In this document: positions 46,031-55,812 of the stretch, piece after piece
Position numbering within the stretch: the first letter of the stretch is position 1
Layout: every line of letters starts with the position of its first letter
DNA from: Bdellovibrionales bacterium
GTDB lineage: Bacteria; Bdellovibrionota; Bdellovibrionia; Bdellovibrionales; UBA1609
Reading direction: 5' to 3'
NCBI GenBank assembly: GCA_020630675.1
Contig: JAHDIR010000017.1
Coordinates: forward strand, 1 to 57,142
DNA: 57,142 bases
Translations under genes and position numbers: made by a program
Notes under the pieces: model-generated
Told to the model about the DNA's origin: nothing
The model's database searches: none
What the model saw: the letters and a program-made list of their open reading frames with translations, nothing else

Positions 46031-47809
46031 CTAAACCTTTTTAAGCCCACGCTTAATAATAGACCAATCGATAATAGTTCTGGAAACAAAAATAGAAGTA
46101 AACATAGAAGTTACAATTCCTGCCAAAAGAGTCACGGCAAACCCTCTGATAGGCCCTGTTCCAAAGTACATTAAAACAACACAAACAGCGGCTGTTGTAA
46201 TATTGGCATCAAGAATAGCTGACAATGCAAAGTCAAAACCATTTTTAACGGCTAATGCTAAGCCAGACCCTTTAGCTATTTCTTCTCTAATTCTTTCGAA
46301 AATAATAACGTTAGCATCAACGGCCATACCTATGGTTAAGATAATTCCAGCCACACCTGGCAAGGTTAACGTTGCGCCCAACATAGTTAAAATGGCAAGA
46401 ATCAAAATAATATTAAGAACTAAAGCTATGCAAGCAACAACACCCAAATATCGGTAGTAAAAAAGCATAAAAATAAGAACTAAAGCTAAACCGACAATTC
46501 CAGCCATTTTACCTTTTGCAATAGAGTCTGCTCCTAGGGTTGGACCTACGGTTCTTTCTTCTAGTTGCTGTAAGGCTGCTGGTAAAGCACCGGCACGAAG
46601 TGAAGTCGCAATTAACTGAGCATCAGCAAAAGTTCTTTCGTAATCGCTTCCTCCACCCAAAGTAATTCTGGCAGAGGCACTATCAATTCGTCTTTCAACA
46701 CTTGGCGCTGACTTTACGACATCATCAAGAACAATGGCTAAAAAACCACCTGCTGCTTTTTCAGAAAGGTCGGCAAACTTTCTCCGCCCTTCAACACCAA
46801 ATCTAAAGTTCACTTCAGGACGACCAGTATCAGGATCTGTTCCAACATTAGCATCCTCTAAAAGACCACCCGATAAATTAGAATCTGTTTCCACTAAGTA
46901 TGGTCTACGGCCAACAAGTAAGCTTGTCGCTCCCTCAAGCTTTTCAAAGACAACTCGTGTGTTTTTAGGTAAATCTTTGGCCAAAGTTTCATTTAATTTT
47001 TTGACATAATCCGAGTAAGCTAAACCACCACTATTTTCATCACCTTCAGTCAGACCAAGCTTAAACTTTCCATCAGTTTCTGCTTTTTTGATCATATCAT
47101 CAAGTTTTACAAAGTCGACTTCAGTAGACACCTTTCTAAAGTTGAGCTTTGCTGTTTTATTAATAAGCTCTTTGGCTCGAGTTGAATCTTTAATTCCAGG
47201 AAGTTGAACCAAAATACGATCTTGGCCTTGAGCAGATATACTTGGCTCAGTAACACCAAATTCATCAATACGGTTACGGATAACTTCTATAGACTGAGAC
47301 ACAACTTGTGTTTTGTATTCTTCAGCTTTGGTTTGAAAATACTGAACCGTCACATCCGTTGCCGTTGAAGTCACCACTTGTAACGTGGCTGGATAAAATT
47401 TGTTGATAAAACTTGAAATGGCTTCGGCATCTCCAGGTTTAGATGTAACAAATTTCATTTGCAGTTTGTTTTGAGGGTCTACAGACACTTTAACGTGGCC
47501 TAATTCGTTAGTTTTAAGCTCTTCGTTTAAGCCACTGGCCATTCTTTTGGTTTTTTCAATAATAACTTCGTTAACATCAGCACCTAAAACTAAGTGAAGT
47601 CCGCCTTGAATATCTAAACCATAAACAATTTTGTTAGTTGATGGCCACCAATGCTTGGTGACTAATTTTTTTTCAGTGACCTTTTCACCAGACTCTTTGA
47701 TCACAACCTCTTCAACTTCTTCATTGAGATCAACCATATTTGGATAAATGCTAATTAAAGCTCCACCAATGACAATGATGATCGTGATCCATCTTGCTCT
47801 TAAACTCAT
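46031..47809 (-). CDS. secD: Protein-export membrane protein SecD
   Basis: 592 aa. TM1 at the N-terminus, then YGLDIQGGLHLVLGADV, a large periplasmic domain (about 80-410) with QLPGIKDSTRAKELI and RITLGGG, and a five-helix RND-type membrane domain including GVAGIILTIGMAVDANVIIFERIREE. It is the partner of SecF, encoded in the same operon after yajC (11-bp gap). SD AAGGGAG. Confidence 0.97.
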   Translation of the reverse strand: MSLRARWITIIIVIGGALISIYPNMVDLNEEVEEVVIKESGEKVTEKKLVTKHWWPSTNKIVYGLDIQGGLHLVLGADVNEVIIEKTKRMASGLNEELKTNELGHVKVSVDPQNKLQMKFVTSKPGDAEAISSFINKFYPATLQVVTSTATDVTVQYFQTKAEEYKTQVVSQSIEVIRNRIDEFGVTEPSISAQGQDRILVQLPGIKDSTRAKELINKTAKLNFRKVSTEVDFVKLDDMIKKAETDGKFKLGLTEGDENSGGLAYSDYVKKLNETLAKDLPKNTRVVFEKLEGATSLLVGRRPYLVETDSNLSGGLLEDANVGTDPDTGRPEVNFRFGVEGRRKFADLSEKAAGGFLAIVLDDVVKSAPSVERRIDSASARITLGGGSDYERTFADAQLIATSLRAGALPAALQQLEERTVGPTLGADSIAKGKMAGIVGLALVLIFMLFYYRYLGVVACIALVLNIILILAILTMLGATLTLPGVAGIILTIGMAVDANVIIFERIREEIAKGSGLALAVKNGFDFALSAILDANITTAAVCVVLMYFGTGPIRGFAVTLLAGIVTSMFTSIFVSRTIIDWSIIKRGLKKV

Positions 47810-47820
47810 CTAGTACTCCC

Positions 47821-48174
47821 TTATCTTTTAACTTTTTTTGCTGAGACTGAAACCACTTCTTCTTTTTGCCCCTGTGGTGATGCCACCTGAGACCTTAAAA
47901 TACGAATGCGCACATCTTGAGCTATTTCAAGAGTGACAAATTGTTCAGTCAATCCCTCTATGGTTCCCAATATTCCACCTGTTGTCAAAACGGAATCCCC
48001 TTTCTTGAGACCACTTACGAATTCTTGGTGAGTTTTAGCTTTTCTTTGTTGAGGTCGAATCAAAAAGAAATAAAAAATGATAAATATAAAAATAAAAGGC
48101 ATAAACTGCTCTAAAGCAGACGGCTTTGGTGCACCAGCAGCGGCTTCTTGGGCGTGGGCTAAAATACTAAACAT
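47821..48174 (-). CDS. yajC: Sec translocase accessory protein YajC
   Basis: 117 aa, one N-terminal membrane helix (PFIFIFIIFYFFLIRPQQR) followed by the YajC domain with FVSGLKKGDSVLTTGGILG and LRSQVAS. It associates with SecDF and YidC. SD AAGGGAG precedes the ATG. It sits between tgt (87-bp gap) and secD in the conserved queA-tgt-yajC-secDF order. Confidence 0.95.
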   Translation of the reverse strand: MFSILAHAQEAAAGAPKPSALEQFMPFIFIFIIFYFFLIRPQQRKAKTHQEFVSGLKKGDSVLTTGGILGTIEGLTEQFVTLEIAQDVRIRILRSQVASPQGQKEEVVSVSAKKVKR

Positions 48175-48261
48175 TGGTTTGAGCTCCCTTATAATAAGAT
48201 TAAGCTCCTTTTTTGGCCTGAGCTGCCTAAAAAATCAATGAAAATCGGGGCTTTAATATAA

Positions 48262-50393
<2,132 letters not shown>

Positions 50394-50424
50394 AGCTTAT
50401 AAAGCCGTATTTTCAGGTTGTCAG

Positions 50425-50604
50425 TTATTTTCTGATTTTTATAACTGTTCCTGAGGTTTTAGGGGTTATATCACCAAAAACCTTTTGTATTTTTTTTACT
50501 TTTTGCCATTGCCCTAGGCTAACTTGGTAAAAGAAAGCGGCTGTTAACGAACACAAAAAAGCTAACCCCAAACAAAACAGAAGTATCATTATCTGGTCAT
50601 TCAT
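50425..50604 (-). CDS. Small membrane protein upstream of queA (59 aa)
   Basis: A reading frame of 59 codons, ATG at 50604, stop TAA at 50425. It has one hydrophobic segment (about 6-25, LLFCLGLAFLCSLTAAFF) and a basic tail with several lysines. A G-rich tract (GGGGGGGAGGGGG) gives a strong SD about 8 nt upstream. It lies 31 bp before queA and is probably co-transcribed. No family is recognised. Confidence 0.65.
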   Translation of the reverse strand: MNDQIMILLFCLGLAFLCSLTAAFFYQVSLGQWQKVKKIQKVFGDITPKTSGTVIKIRK

Positions 50605-50937
50605 AAAAATCTTCCCCCTCCCCCCCGGTTGAGATGGATTCTAAATTAAAAAATTAACCCCTTTATCAAGAATACCTTAGAGAGTGCGACTTCTTTCTAA
50701 AGGGGTGACAACATCCATGTCTTGAAGACTGAACTTCCGTGTTCAGCGATGTAATTAAGACGTACTTTGGTGAGTATATGGTTAACAATAAATTTTTTGC
50801 CAACCTAGAAGAATTTATTATGCCTAAAAATAACTCTCTGAAAAGTGGAAATAAATGACTTGCAGCTCATATCTAATAGGAACTGATATTGACTCCAAGG
50901 GGCTTTAGATTTAGCCTTAGGTCCAATTCCTAGAAAT
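50605..50937. other. Intergenic region between the queA operon and tRNA-Leu
   Basis: 333 bp, no gene supported. It includes the G-rich SD of the micro-ORF (on the minus strand, 50611-50630), a 6-bp hairpin CTGAAC/GTTCAG (50729-50746) and, near its right end, a possible promoter for tRNA-Leu. No preQ1 riboswitch consensus was seen ahead of the queA operon. Confidence 0.5.
50889..50917 (+). promoter_or_regulatory. Possible sigma-70-type promoter of tRNA-Leu
   Basis: TTGACT (50889-50894), 17 nt, then TAGCCT (50912-50917). The -35 is good, the -10 is poor, and the distance to the tRNA is right. Tentative. Confidence 0.35.
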
Positions 50938-51024
50938 GCGCTAGTGCTGAAATTGGTAGACAGGCTGGTTTGAGGGATCAGTGGGGGTAACCCCGTGGAG
51001 GTTCAAGTCCTCTCTGGCGCACCA
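50938..51024 (+). tRNA. tRNA-Leu (GAG)
   Basis: 87 nt including an encoded CCA. The acceptor stem GCGCTAG pairs with CTGGCGC, the D arm has GGTAGAC, and the anticodon loop TTGAGGG contains GAG. The long variable arm GTGGGGGTAACCCCGTG is the class II form expected for leucine, and the T arm is GGTTCAAGTCC. It reads CUU/CUC codons. It marks the switch from conserved to accessory sequence. Confidence 0.97.
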
Positions 51025-51031
51025 AATTTAG

Positions 51032-51374
51032 CTTCTACATGCTATTTTTCTACATGCTATTTTTCATATAGAGGTTTTTCGGAACCTGGAAAGTCTCGGC
51101 ATTGCAACTTTGCCAATCCCAAATGACAAGGCCAAAGATGAACAATATATCAAAAGCATTTTAAAGGTCTGGTGCCCTTGACCTATAAATAAAACGGAAT
51201 AAACGAAAAATCTGGGCCAAGACCATAGCTTGCCAAATGAATCTGACAGAAATTGAAGAATTGGTGAAATTAAAATTTCAGGCAAACCTATATCTCAAAC
51301 TCGAAGCAAGTGAAGTAATCAAGCTAAACACCTGCCCTAGAAAAATTCAAAAAGAGCTAAAACAGACAAATTAA
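51032..51374 (+). pseudogene. Broken reading frames behind tRNA-Leu
   Basis: Two protein-like stretches in different frames follow the tRNA. Frame A (51032-51181) reads on from the tandem repeat to EVFRNLESLGIATLPIPN and a charged tail. Frame B (about 51188-51374; only ATG at 51237) reads IWAKTIACQMNLTEIEELV and ends QKELKQTN. They look like parts of one decayed gene split by a frameshift. I cannot name the parent family, and frame B alone could be a 45-aa ORF. Confidence 0.35.
51035..51064 (+). repeat. 15-bp perfect tandem repeat beside tRNA-Leu
   Basis: CTACATGCTATTTTT is present twice head to tail (51035-51049, 51050-51064), 11 bp after the tRNA CCA. It is in frame with the decayed frame A. 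It may be slippage or an insertion/excision scar; no second copy of the tRNA 3' end was found to its right. Confidence 0.8.
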
Positions 51375-51381
51375 ATAAATC

Positions 51382-52251
51382 TTAGTCCAAAATCATCTTA
51401 AAAATGCGGCGCCAAGTAGAGGTATCACCACGCTCTTCTTTTCGTTCAGGAGTAAACTCTTGGACCAGTTCAGTAAAACCCGAGAATGTATCTCCTGTTT
51501 CAATATAAAGAACTAAGTTTGTCCTAACCTTTCCCTCATCGACAATATGAGAATCCTTCCATGTAGTTTTAATTTCAGAAATAGGTACGTTTGCAACCCA
51601 TTGAGTCCCTATTGTACGAAGGTTCGTGTACATCCAGTAAGAAACAGGTTTTGGAAAATCTACTTCCTTATAGACAAAAAACTTAACTGTCTTTGCATAG
51701 TCTGCCGTCAACATCTTGTGGACATTTTGTAAGTACCCATATTTACCGATTTGCAAAGTAAACTCAGTAGCATCACGGTTAAAATGAACATAGTGATTAC
51801 CATCTTTAACAAGTGCAACCTTCACCAGATTTAACCCTTGGTCGCCCAATAAAATTGGCAAAAGTCTTTTCCCAGACATAACATGCTCAGCAAAAATTTT
51901 ACCGTCAAAACCTTCTGTAGAATACCTATGGGCAATTTTCCCAAAAATAGAATAGCCCTCAACAAGTGTTTTTACCTGATGAATGTAACTTCCATTTTCT
52001 CTCTCATAGTCTTTGCTGACATTTATTTGCTTGATCTGATGATTACCATCTAATAAAATACTATCTCCGTCATAATCATCTGACAAGTTCACACTAACAT
52101 TTCGTCCATCTAGTTCTGGCTGTCGTTGAAGATATTGCGGCAATTCTCTCATCTTTCCAAGCAAGATACTATTGATCTCATCGTGCTCATGCAAAAGGTT
52201 AAATCCACTTTGTCCAAGCTCGACAAAGCTTACAACCAGGCTCTTAAACAC
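51382..52251 (-). CDS. Hypothetical protein (289 aa)
   Basis: The frame opens with a GTG right after an in-frame stop and has no SD; the true start may be later, for example the Met at residue 34. The sequence is polar with mixed helix/strand, without signal peptide or membrane segment. Notable stretches are VSVNLSDDYDGDSILLDGNH and the C-terminal TPERKEERGDTSTWRRIFKM. No family is recognised. It is isolated in the tRNA-Leu-proximal accessory region and may be part of an acquired element. Confidence 0.62.
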   Translation of the reverse strand: MFKSLVVSFVELGQSGFNLLHEHDEINSILLGKMRELPQYLQRQPELDGRNVSVNLSDDYDGDSILLDGNHQIKQINVSKDYERENGSYIHQVKTLVEGYSIFGKIAHRYSTEGFDGKIFAEHVMSGKRLLPILLGDQGLNLVKVALVKDGNHYVHFNRDATEFTLQIGKYGYLQNVHKMLTADYAKTVKFFVYKEVDFPKPVSYWMYTNLRTIGTQWVANVPISEIKTTWKDSHIVDEGKVRTNLVLYIETGDTFSGFTELVQEFTPERKEERGDTSTWRRIFKMILD

Positions 52252-52289
52252 TTATTTTTCTTCAATAATTTATTTTTAAGCTGAGCTTT

Positions 52290-52313
52290 CCTGAGCGGTA
52301 GGCATCGCTCAGG
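52290..52313. repeat. Hairpin CCTGAGCG/CGCTCAGG
   Basis: An 8-bp perfect GC-rich stem with an 8-nt loop. It lies between the divergent hypothetical gene (start 52251) and the membrane-protein gene (52385). There is no U-run on either strand, so it is not a typical terminator; it could be an operator or a leader structure. Confidence 0.45.
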
Positions 52314-52384
52314 ATTAATGACTTTTTCTGAAGAGAAATAAGTGTTAACTGTGCCTTGGGTTTAATTGTAAATTAATATGAGAA

Positions 52385-52810
52385 GTGATAAAAAAGGTTG
52401 TGCCAATTATAAATTCAATAATAAATTCATTTATTACATTTACCTTATATTTTTTCACTATGATTGGATCATACTTAGTCCCTATCAACATCAAAGGTCT
52501 TTTTACTCAAGGGTCAGTGGGGGCTACAACAAGTTTTTACACTTTAGCTTTTATTTGTCCTGTTGCTTATTTATTACTTGGTTACCTGTTATCTCGAAAA
52601 ATACTATATAAACACATCATTATCTTTATATTTATATTTTTTATTAAGATGATATTAAATTTTAATAGAGAGACGGTATTTTCACCATTAAAAGACAAAG
52701 AAGATTTTCTGATGAGTACTTTTGTATTTTCATATATTCTGAGTTATCTCTATACTAGCTTTATCTACCAAAAAAGATATCAATTAAAATATTTAAATCT
52801 TAAATTTTAA
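52385..52810 (+). CDS. Hypothetical membrane protein (141 aa)
   Basis: GTG start without a clear SD. It has about four hydrophobic helices (near 10-30, 48-68, 75-90 and 107-127) and basic ends (MIKK and YQKRYQLKY). An overlapping frame at 52378-52611 is also hydrophobic but shorter. The local DNA is notably AT-rich. No family is recognised, and the protein is an orphan in the accessory region. Confidence 0.5.
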   Translation: MIKKVVPIINSIINSFITFTLYFFTMIGSYLVPINIKGLFTQGSVGATTSFYTLAFICPVAYLLLGYLLSRKILYKHIIIFIFIFFIKMILNFNRETVFSPLKDKEDFLMSTFVFSYILSYLYTSFIYQKRYQLKYLNLKF

Positions 52811-52929
52811 TATTAAATGAATTCTTGTGCTCAATAAAGTAATGTAACCCAGCCAAACTTACTCAAGAAGACGCTGAGTTATAACTTAGAGCCTTATCGA
52901 GAAAGTTTGTGTAGGTAGCATTTAATTTG

Positions 52930-52977
52930 TGTACAGATGTACAAGGTATTGATTAATACTTTTTCTTGCTCTATATA
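52930..52977 (+). promoter_or_regulatory. Probable promoter and TGTACA operator of the peptidase gene
   Basis: TTGATT (52949-52954), 17 nt, TATATA (52972-52977) gives a fair sigma-70-type promoter 37 bp before the TTG start. Just upstream are two TGTACA palindromes 2 nt apart (52930-52935, 52938-52943), a possible repressor or activator site. Confidence 0.5.
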
Positions 52978-53013
52978 CAGTGTGATTGTTCGTTATAAAA
53001 AGAGGGGGAAGTT

Positions 53014-54468
53014 TTGAAAAGTACTGTAATATTTTTAGTTTTAATGGGTTCACTTAATTTATTTGCTTACGATATCGTTCAAAACTCTTTTGCGTCTAGC
53101 TATATTTGTGACACTAAAACAGGAGCTTTTGTACTTTACTTAGACACTAAATCTGAATCACTAGAGTTAAGTTACTTTGCTACAAAAAAGGTGGCAGAAG
53201 GGTTTAGTAATGCAAACATATCCTTAAAAGCTCTTGAGGAGGAGCTAAAGAGCACTATAAATGAATCAAGAATAAAAATCTTAAAGAAAAAAATAGAGAA
53301 TTTAAAAAAGCTGACCTTACCAACCTATATTGAAAAATCACTAATTACTGAATTGATTGGCAATCCTAAGATTGATGGTAATAATTATATTTTTGATTTA
53401 GCCGAAGGCAAGGGCTTTCACCTACAAACTGATAAAGTTATTTCTCGGGGAGGTAAAACCTCTATTAAGCTAAGATTTCAAGAAAATTTAGAATTTATAA
53501 TTACAACAAGAAACCCATCCGAATTTAGTTTAGTTAGATTGCTTTGTCGAGATGCTTTAAATTTCCCATCCTCTGCAAACCAAATTGTCAATTCAGATGA
53601 AACTTCGATTTCTGAAAACGTCACTGCTGAATCACTTGAATATATTGTAAAAAAATTGACAGGAGCTCTACCAGTAAAAATTGACGGTCTAAATTTTTAC
53701 AGCAAAGTTCGTTATGCAGAATACAACAGTCTAGCTAAATTGCCTCTTATAAACTACATGTCTACCAATACTTTATCAAATGGCATTATAGTCGCTCAAA
53801 AATATATTCTTAAATACCTTGAAGATAATGGCCTTAGCAGCCAACTAAATATTGAGAATGACAACATAATAATAACAATACCTGGTCAAGTTGAGACTAA
53901 ACTTGTATTAGGAGCGCATTATGATTCTTTTTGGGGGTCGCCTGGTGCAAATGATAATGGTTCAGGGGTAGCAATACTAATGGAAATTGCTCGCTTAATG
54001 GCAGGTGAGCAGCCTTACCATACTCTTCAAATTCTTTTATTTGGCCGTCATGAGTATTACCCTATGTCATCATTTGATTTCGTAAAAAGCCTCTCCTCTA
54101 AAGAGCTTAGTAATATTTTAGCTTTTGTAACGCTAGATATAGTCGCTGAATTAAAGTCGACCGTACAATCTAAGCCACTTCTGCTTATCAATTGCATTAA
54201 AGGTCAAGAAAACCTTCTGTTTCCCGCAATTTTAAGAAGTAATATAAGTGCTGGCTTAAAAGATTTTCATGAGCCTATAGGCTGTGGTGATAGAAATGCT
54301 TCAGATCATGGAATCTTTTTTCGCAATGGAGTTCCAGCGTTTTTCTTGACCGCTGAGCATAGAGATCACTACCACTCCAAAAGTGACACTTATGAAAAGT
54401 TGAATTATAAGCTTTTAAGAGAATTAACAAGCGATTTACTTAAGTCTGTAAAATTATTTTTAAAATAA
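53014..54468 (+). CDS. M28-like exported aminopeptidase with altered active site
   Basis: 484 aa, TTG start with GAGGGGG upstream. It has a signal peptide (cleaved near LFA) and a ~185-residue lysine-rich N-terminal region with a coiled-coil stretch (about 70-100). The M28 peptidase domain covers 290-484: H302 and D304 in GAHYDS, D314 in GANDNGSG, D375 and H454. In M28 enzymes two glutamates follow, a catalytic base and a zinc ligand; here the pair is H346-E347 (FGRHEYY), so the base is replaced by His. Either an atypical enzyme or a non-catalytic relative. Orphan, no operon. Confidence 0.82.
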   Translation: MKSTVIFLVLMGSLNLFAYDIVQNSFASSYICDTKTGAFVLYLDTKSESLELSYFATKKVAEGFSNANISLKALEEELKSTINESRIKILKKKIENLKKLTLPTYIEKSLITELIGNPKIDGNNYIFDLAEGKGFHLQTDKVISRGGKTSIKLRFQENLEFIITTRNPSEFSLVRLLCRDALNFPSSANQIVNSDETSISENVTAESLEYIVKKLTGALPVKIDGLNFYSKVRYAEYNSLAKLPLINYMSTNTLSNGIIVAQKYILKYLEDNGLSSQLNIENDNIIITIPGQVETKLVLGAHYDSFWGSPGANDNGSGVAILMEIARLMAGEQPYHTLQILLFGRHEYYPMSSFDFVKSLSSKELSNILAFVTLDIVAELKSTVQSKPLLLINCIKGQENLLFPAILRSNISAGLKDFHEPIGCGDRNASDHGIFFRNGVPAFFLTAEHRDHYHSKSDTYEKLNYKLLRELTSDLLKSVKLFLK

Positions 54469-54489
54469 TAATTTTACAGAACTTTATAC

Positions 54490-54521
54490 ATGAAGCTAAG
54501 TAGGCTTCCAAGTAGCTTCAT
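54490..54521. repeat. Hairpin after the peptidase gene
   Basis: ATGAAGCTA (54490-54498) and TAGCTTCAT (54513-54521) form a 9-bp perfect stem with a 14-nt loop, 22 bp past the stop. The following TTGTAAATTCTG is weakly U-rich, so it may act as a terminator or 3' stabiliser. Confidence 0.45.
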
Positions 54522-54587
54522 TGTAAATTCTGTTAAGGTTTTCAAAAATGGATTGAGAAAAGAAGAAACTTAATCATATTTTTAATT

Positions 54588-54761
54588 ATGTATGGTATGC
54601 CTGTGGAAGGAGTTGAACTTACCGCTCATGTTTTAAATGGTGAGGCAGCTAAGTCTCGTATACATGGAATTCTTATCTGTATCTATAAACTACGTTACAC
54701 CCTCGATGAGGAAAAAAGTCATAACACTAAATATACGAACGTCTTTATAGAGCGCCTTTGA
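54588..54761 (+). pseudogene. Orphan winged-helix-like fragment (57 codons)
   Basis: ATG at 54588 with no SD; the frame is open upstream to a stop near 54535. The text reads RRNLIIFLIMYG before the ATG and then VELTAHVLNGEAAKSRIHGI and LICIYKLRYTLDEEK. Helix/wing spacing resembles the OmpR-type or BTAD-type winged helix. There is no REC or other domain, so it looks like a remnant of a larger regulator. Confidence 0.4.
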
Positions 54762-55018
54762 AACATCTGCTTCACTTTCTTTCAAAAGTGGATTTTTTCT
54801 ATCACTTTGTTTTAATATATAGTTACGTGCATAATCTAAATCAGAAAAAGTGGAGATTGTTGAAAGCTAAAAATGTTAGTTAACTTCTATAATAAAATTG
54901 GTGCCTCACTTGATTAGTGAAACTCGATTTCTGGTCAGGAATTTGTTCTTGGCCATTGCCTTTTCGTGCAGTCAGAAACTCACTGAAAAAATGATTTCAT
55001 CTGAAAAAAACCGAGTCA

Positions 55019-55384
55019 TTAATTATCTTTAAAAGAAATTTTATTTCTCTTCAGACTTATAATTCCACAAAACAAGTATCTATTCGTTTTTTTATCATAA
55101 ACTTTTTCAGCTATAGCTAACCACCTTTGTATCACACTACTGTCATTATCACTGGAAGCGTAAACATCATATAAAATTAGATCCCCAATTTCCTGTACTC
55201 GATGACTTGATTTATAAAAATAAGTAGAGCTTTCGTCTTTATCAAAGCCTTGAGATAAGCTGATGCTAACCATTAGATCGCAGTCTTTTTTATCGTAGAA
55301 TCCTGGTTTTTGAGCTTTTGCATTGCTTGTAGCACATGCAATTGATCCAGTTAGCGTAAATATAATCGATATAAATAATTTCAT
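55019..55384 (-). CDS. Small exported protein or lipoprotein (121 aa)
   Basis: The ATG at 55384 has AGGGGGA 5 nt upstream; an upstream in-frame start at 55414 would bury the signal. The signal sequence MKLFISIIFTLTGSIAC ends in a possible lipobox with Ser at -3. The mature part has two Cys (DCDLM, FCGII) and a mixed polar composition. No family is recognised. Isolated orphan gene. Confidence 0.65.
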   Translation of the reverse strand: MKLFISIIFTLTGSIACATSNAKAQKPGFYDKKDCDLMVSISLSQGFDKDESSTYFYKSSHRVQEIGDLILYDVYASSDNDSSVIQRWLAIAEKVYDKKTNRYLFCGIISLKRNKISFKDN

Positions 55385-55812
55385 TTTTCCCCCTAAGAAG
55401 TTATCAAATAACATGCACCTTTTAAGTAGTCAAAAAAGGAATGCTCTAGGTTTCTGAGAAGTCACAGGAAATTGCCAACCCGGCTGAATTAATGCTGAGA
55501 GATTTTGTGCAATTTTGTACTTCAACAGCCCATTAAGCACTCGATATCTCTGTTGGGCGCCCCGAGTGATCTCAAGACATATCTTTAGTCTTACCCTCAA
55601 TCAAGTCTGAGTACTCAAACCCATTTGTGATCAAAAATGTAATGATCTGGTGAGTGATTTCTCTGCCATCGCAATAACGTCTCGTTATTCAACACACCAT
55701 CAAAATCCAAAAATAAAATACTTTTTCTTTCCATCGTCTCTTTAATTTATTGGAAACCAGAATAATAGTCTAGATTCAAATAGTGCTTGCTCGAAAAATA
55801 AATTAAAATACT
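55385..55812. other. Region with a broken HAD gene and no intact gene
   Basis: Between the small exported protein and the LamG gene there is only the truncated HAD fragment (55572-55734). A further minus-strand frame near 55430-55550 ends QPGWQFPVTSQKPRAFLF and may be another decayed tail; I cannot assign it. Confidence 0.4.
55572..55734 (-). pseudogene. Truncated HAD-family hydrolase
   Basis: From the ATG at 55734 the protein begins MERKSILFLDFDGVLNNE, a HAD motif I (DxDGV), but stops after 39 codons at 55615. In a shifted frame from about 55690 a second protein-like stretch (DGREITHQIITFLITNG then FEYSDLIEGKTKDMS) ends at 55572, like a C-terminus. An internal deletion plus frameshift would explain both. 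The core HAD motifs II and III are absent. Confidence 0.5.

Larger units (their letters stand above)
54469..55018. other. 550-bp region with hairpin and one winged-helix-like fragment
   Basis: The region contains the hairpin above, the protein-like fragment at 54588-54761, and a 5-bp stem near 54906-54920. The remainder shows no coding signal or RNA gene that I can recognise. Confidence 0.45.

Noticed and set aside
50394-50700. preQ1 riboswitch ahead of the queA operon
   Set aside because: The consensus pseudoknot elements are not seen on the minus strand.
51064-51285. 73-codon minus-strand frame
   Set aside because: Antisense to two protein-like plus-strand frames; no SD.
52378-52611. 77-codon plus-strand frame overlapping the membrane protein
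   Set aside because: Shorter than the overlapping frame, without a better start signal.
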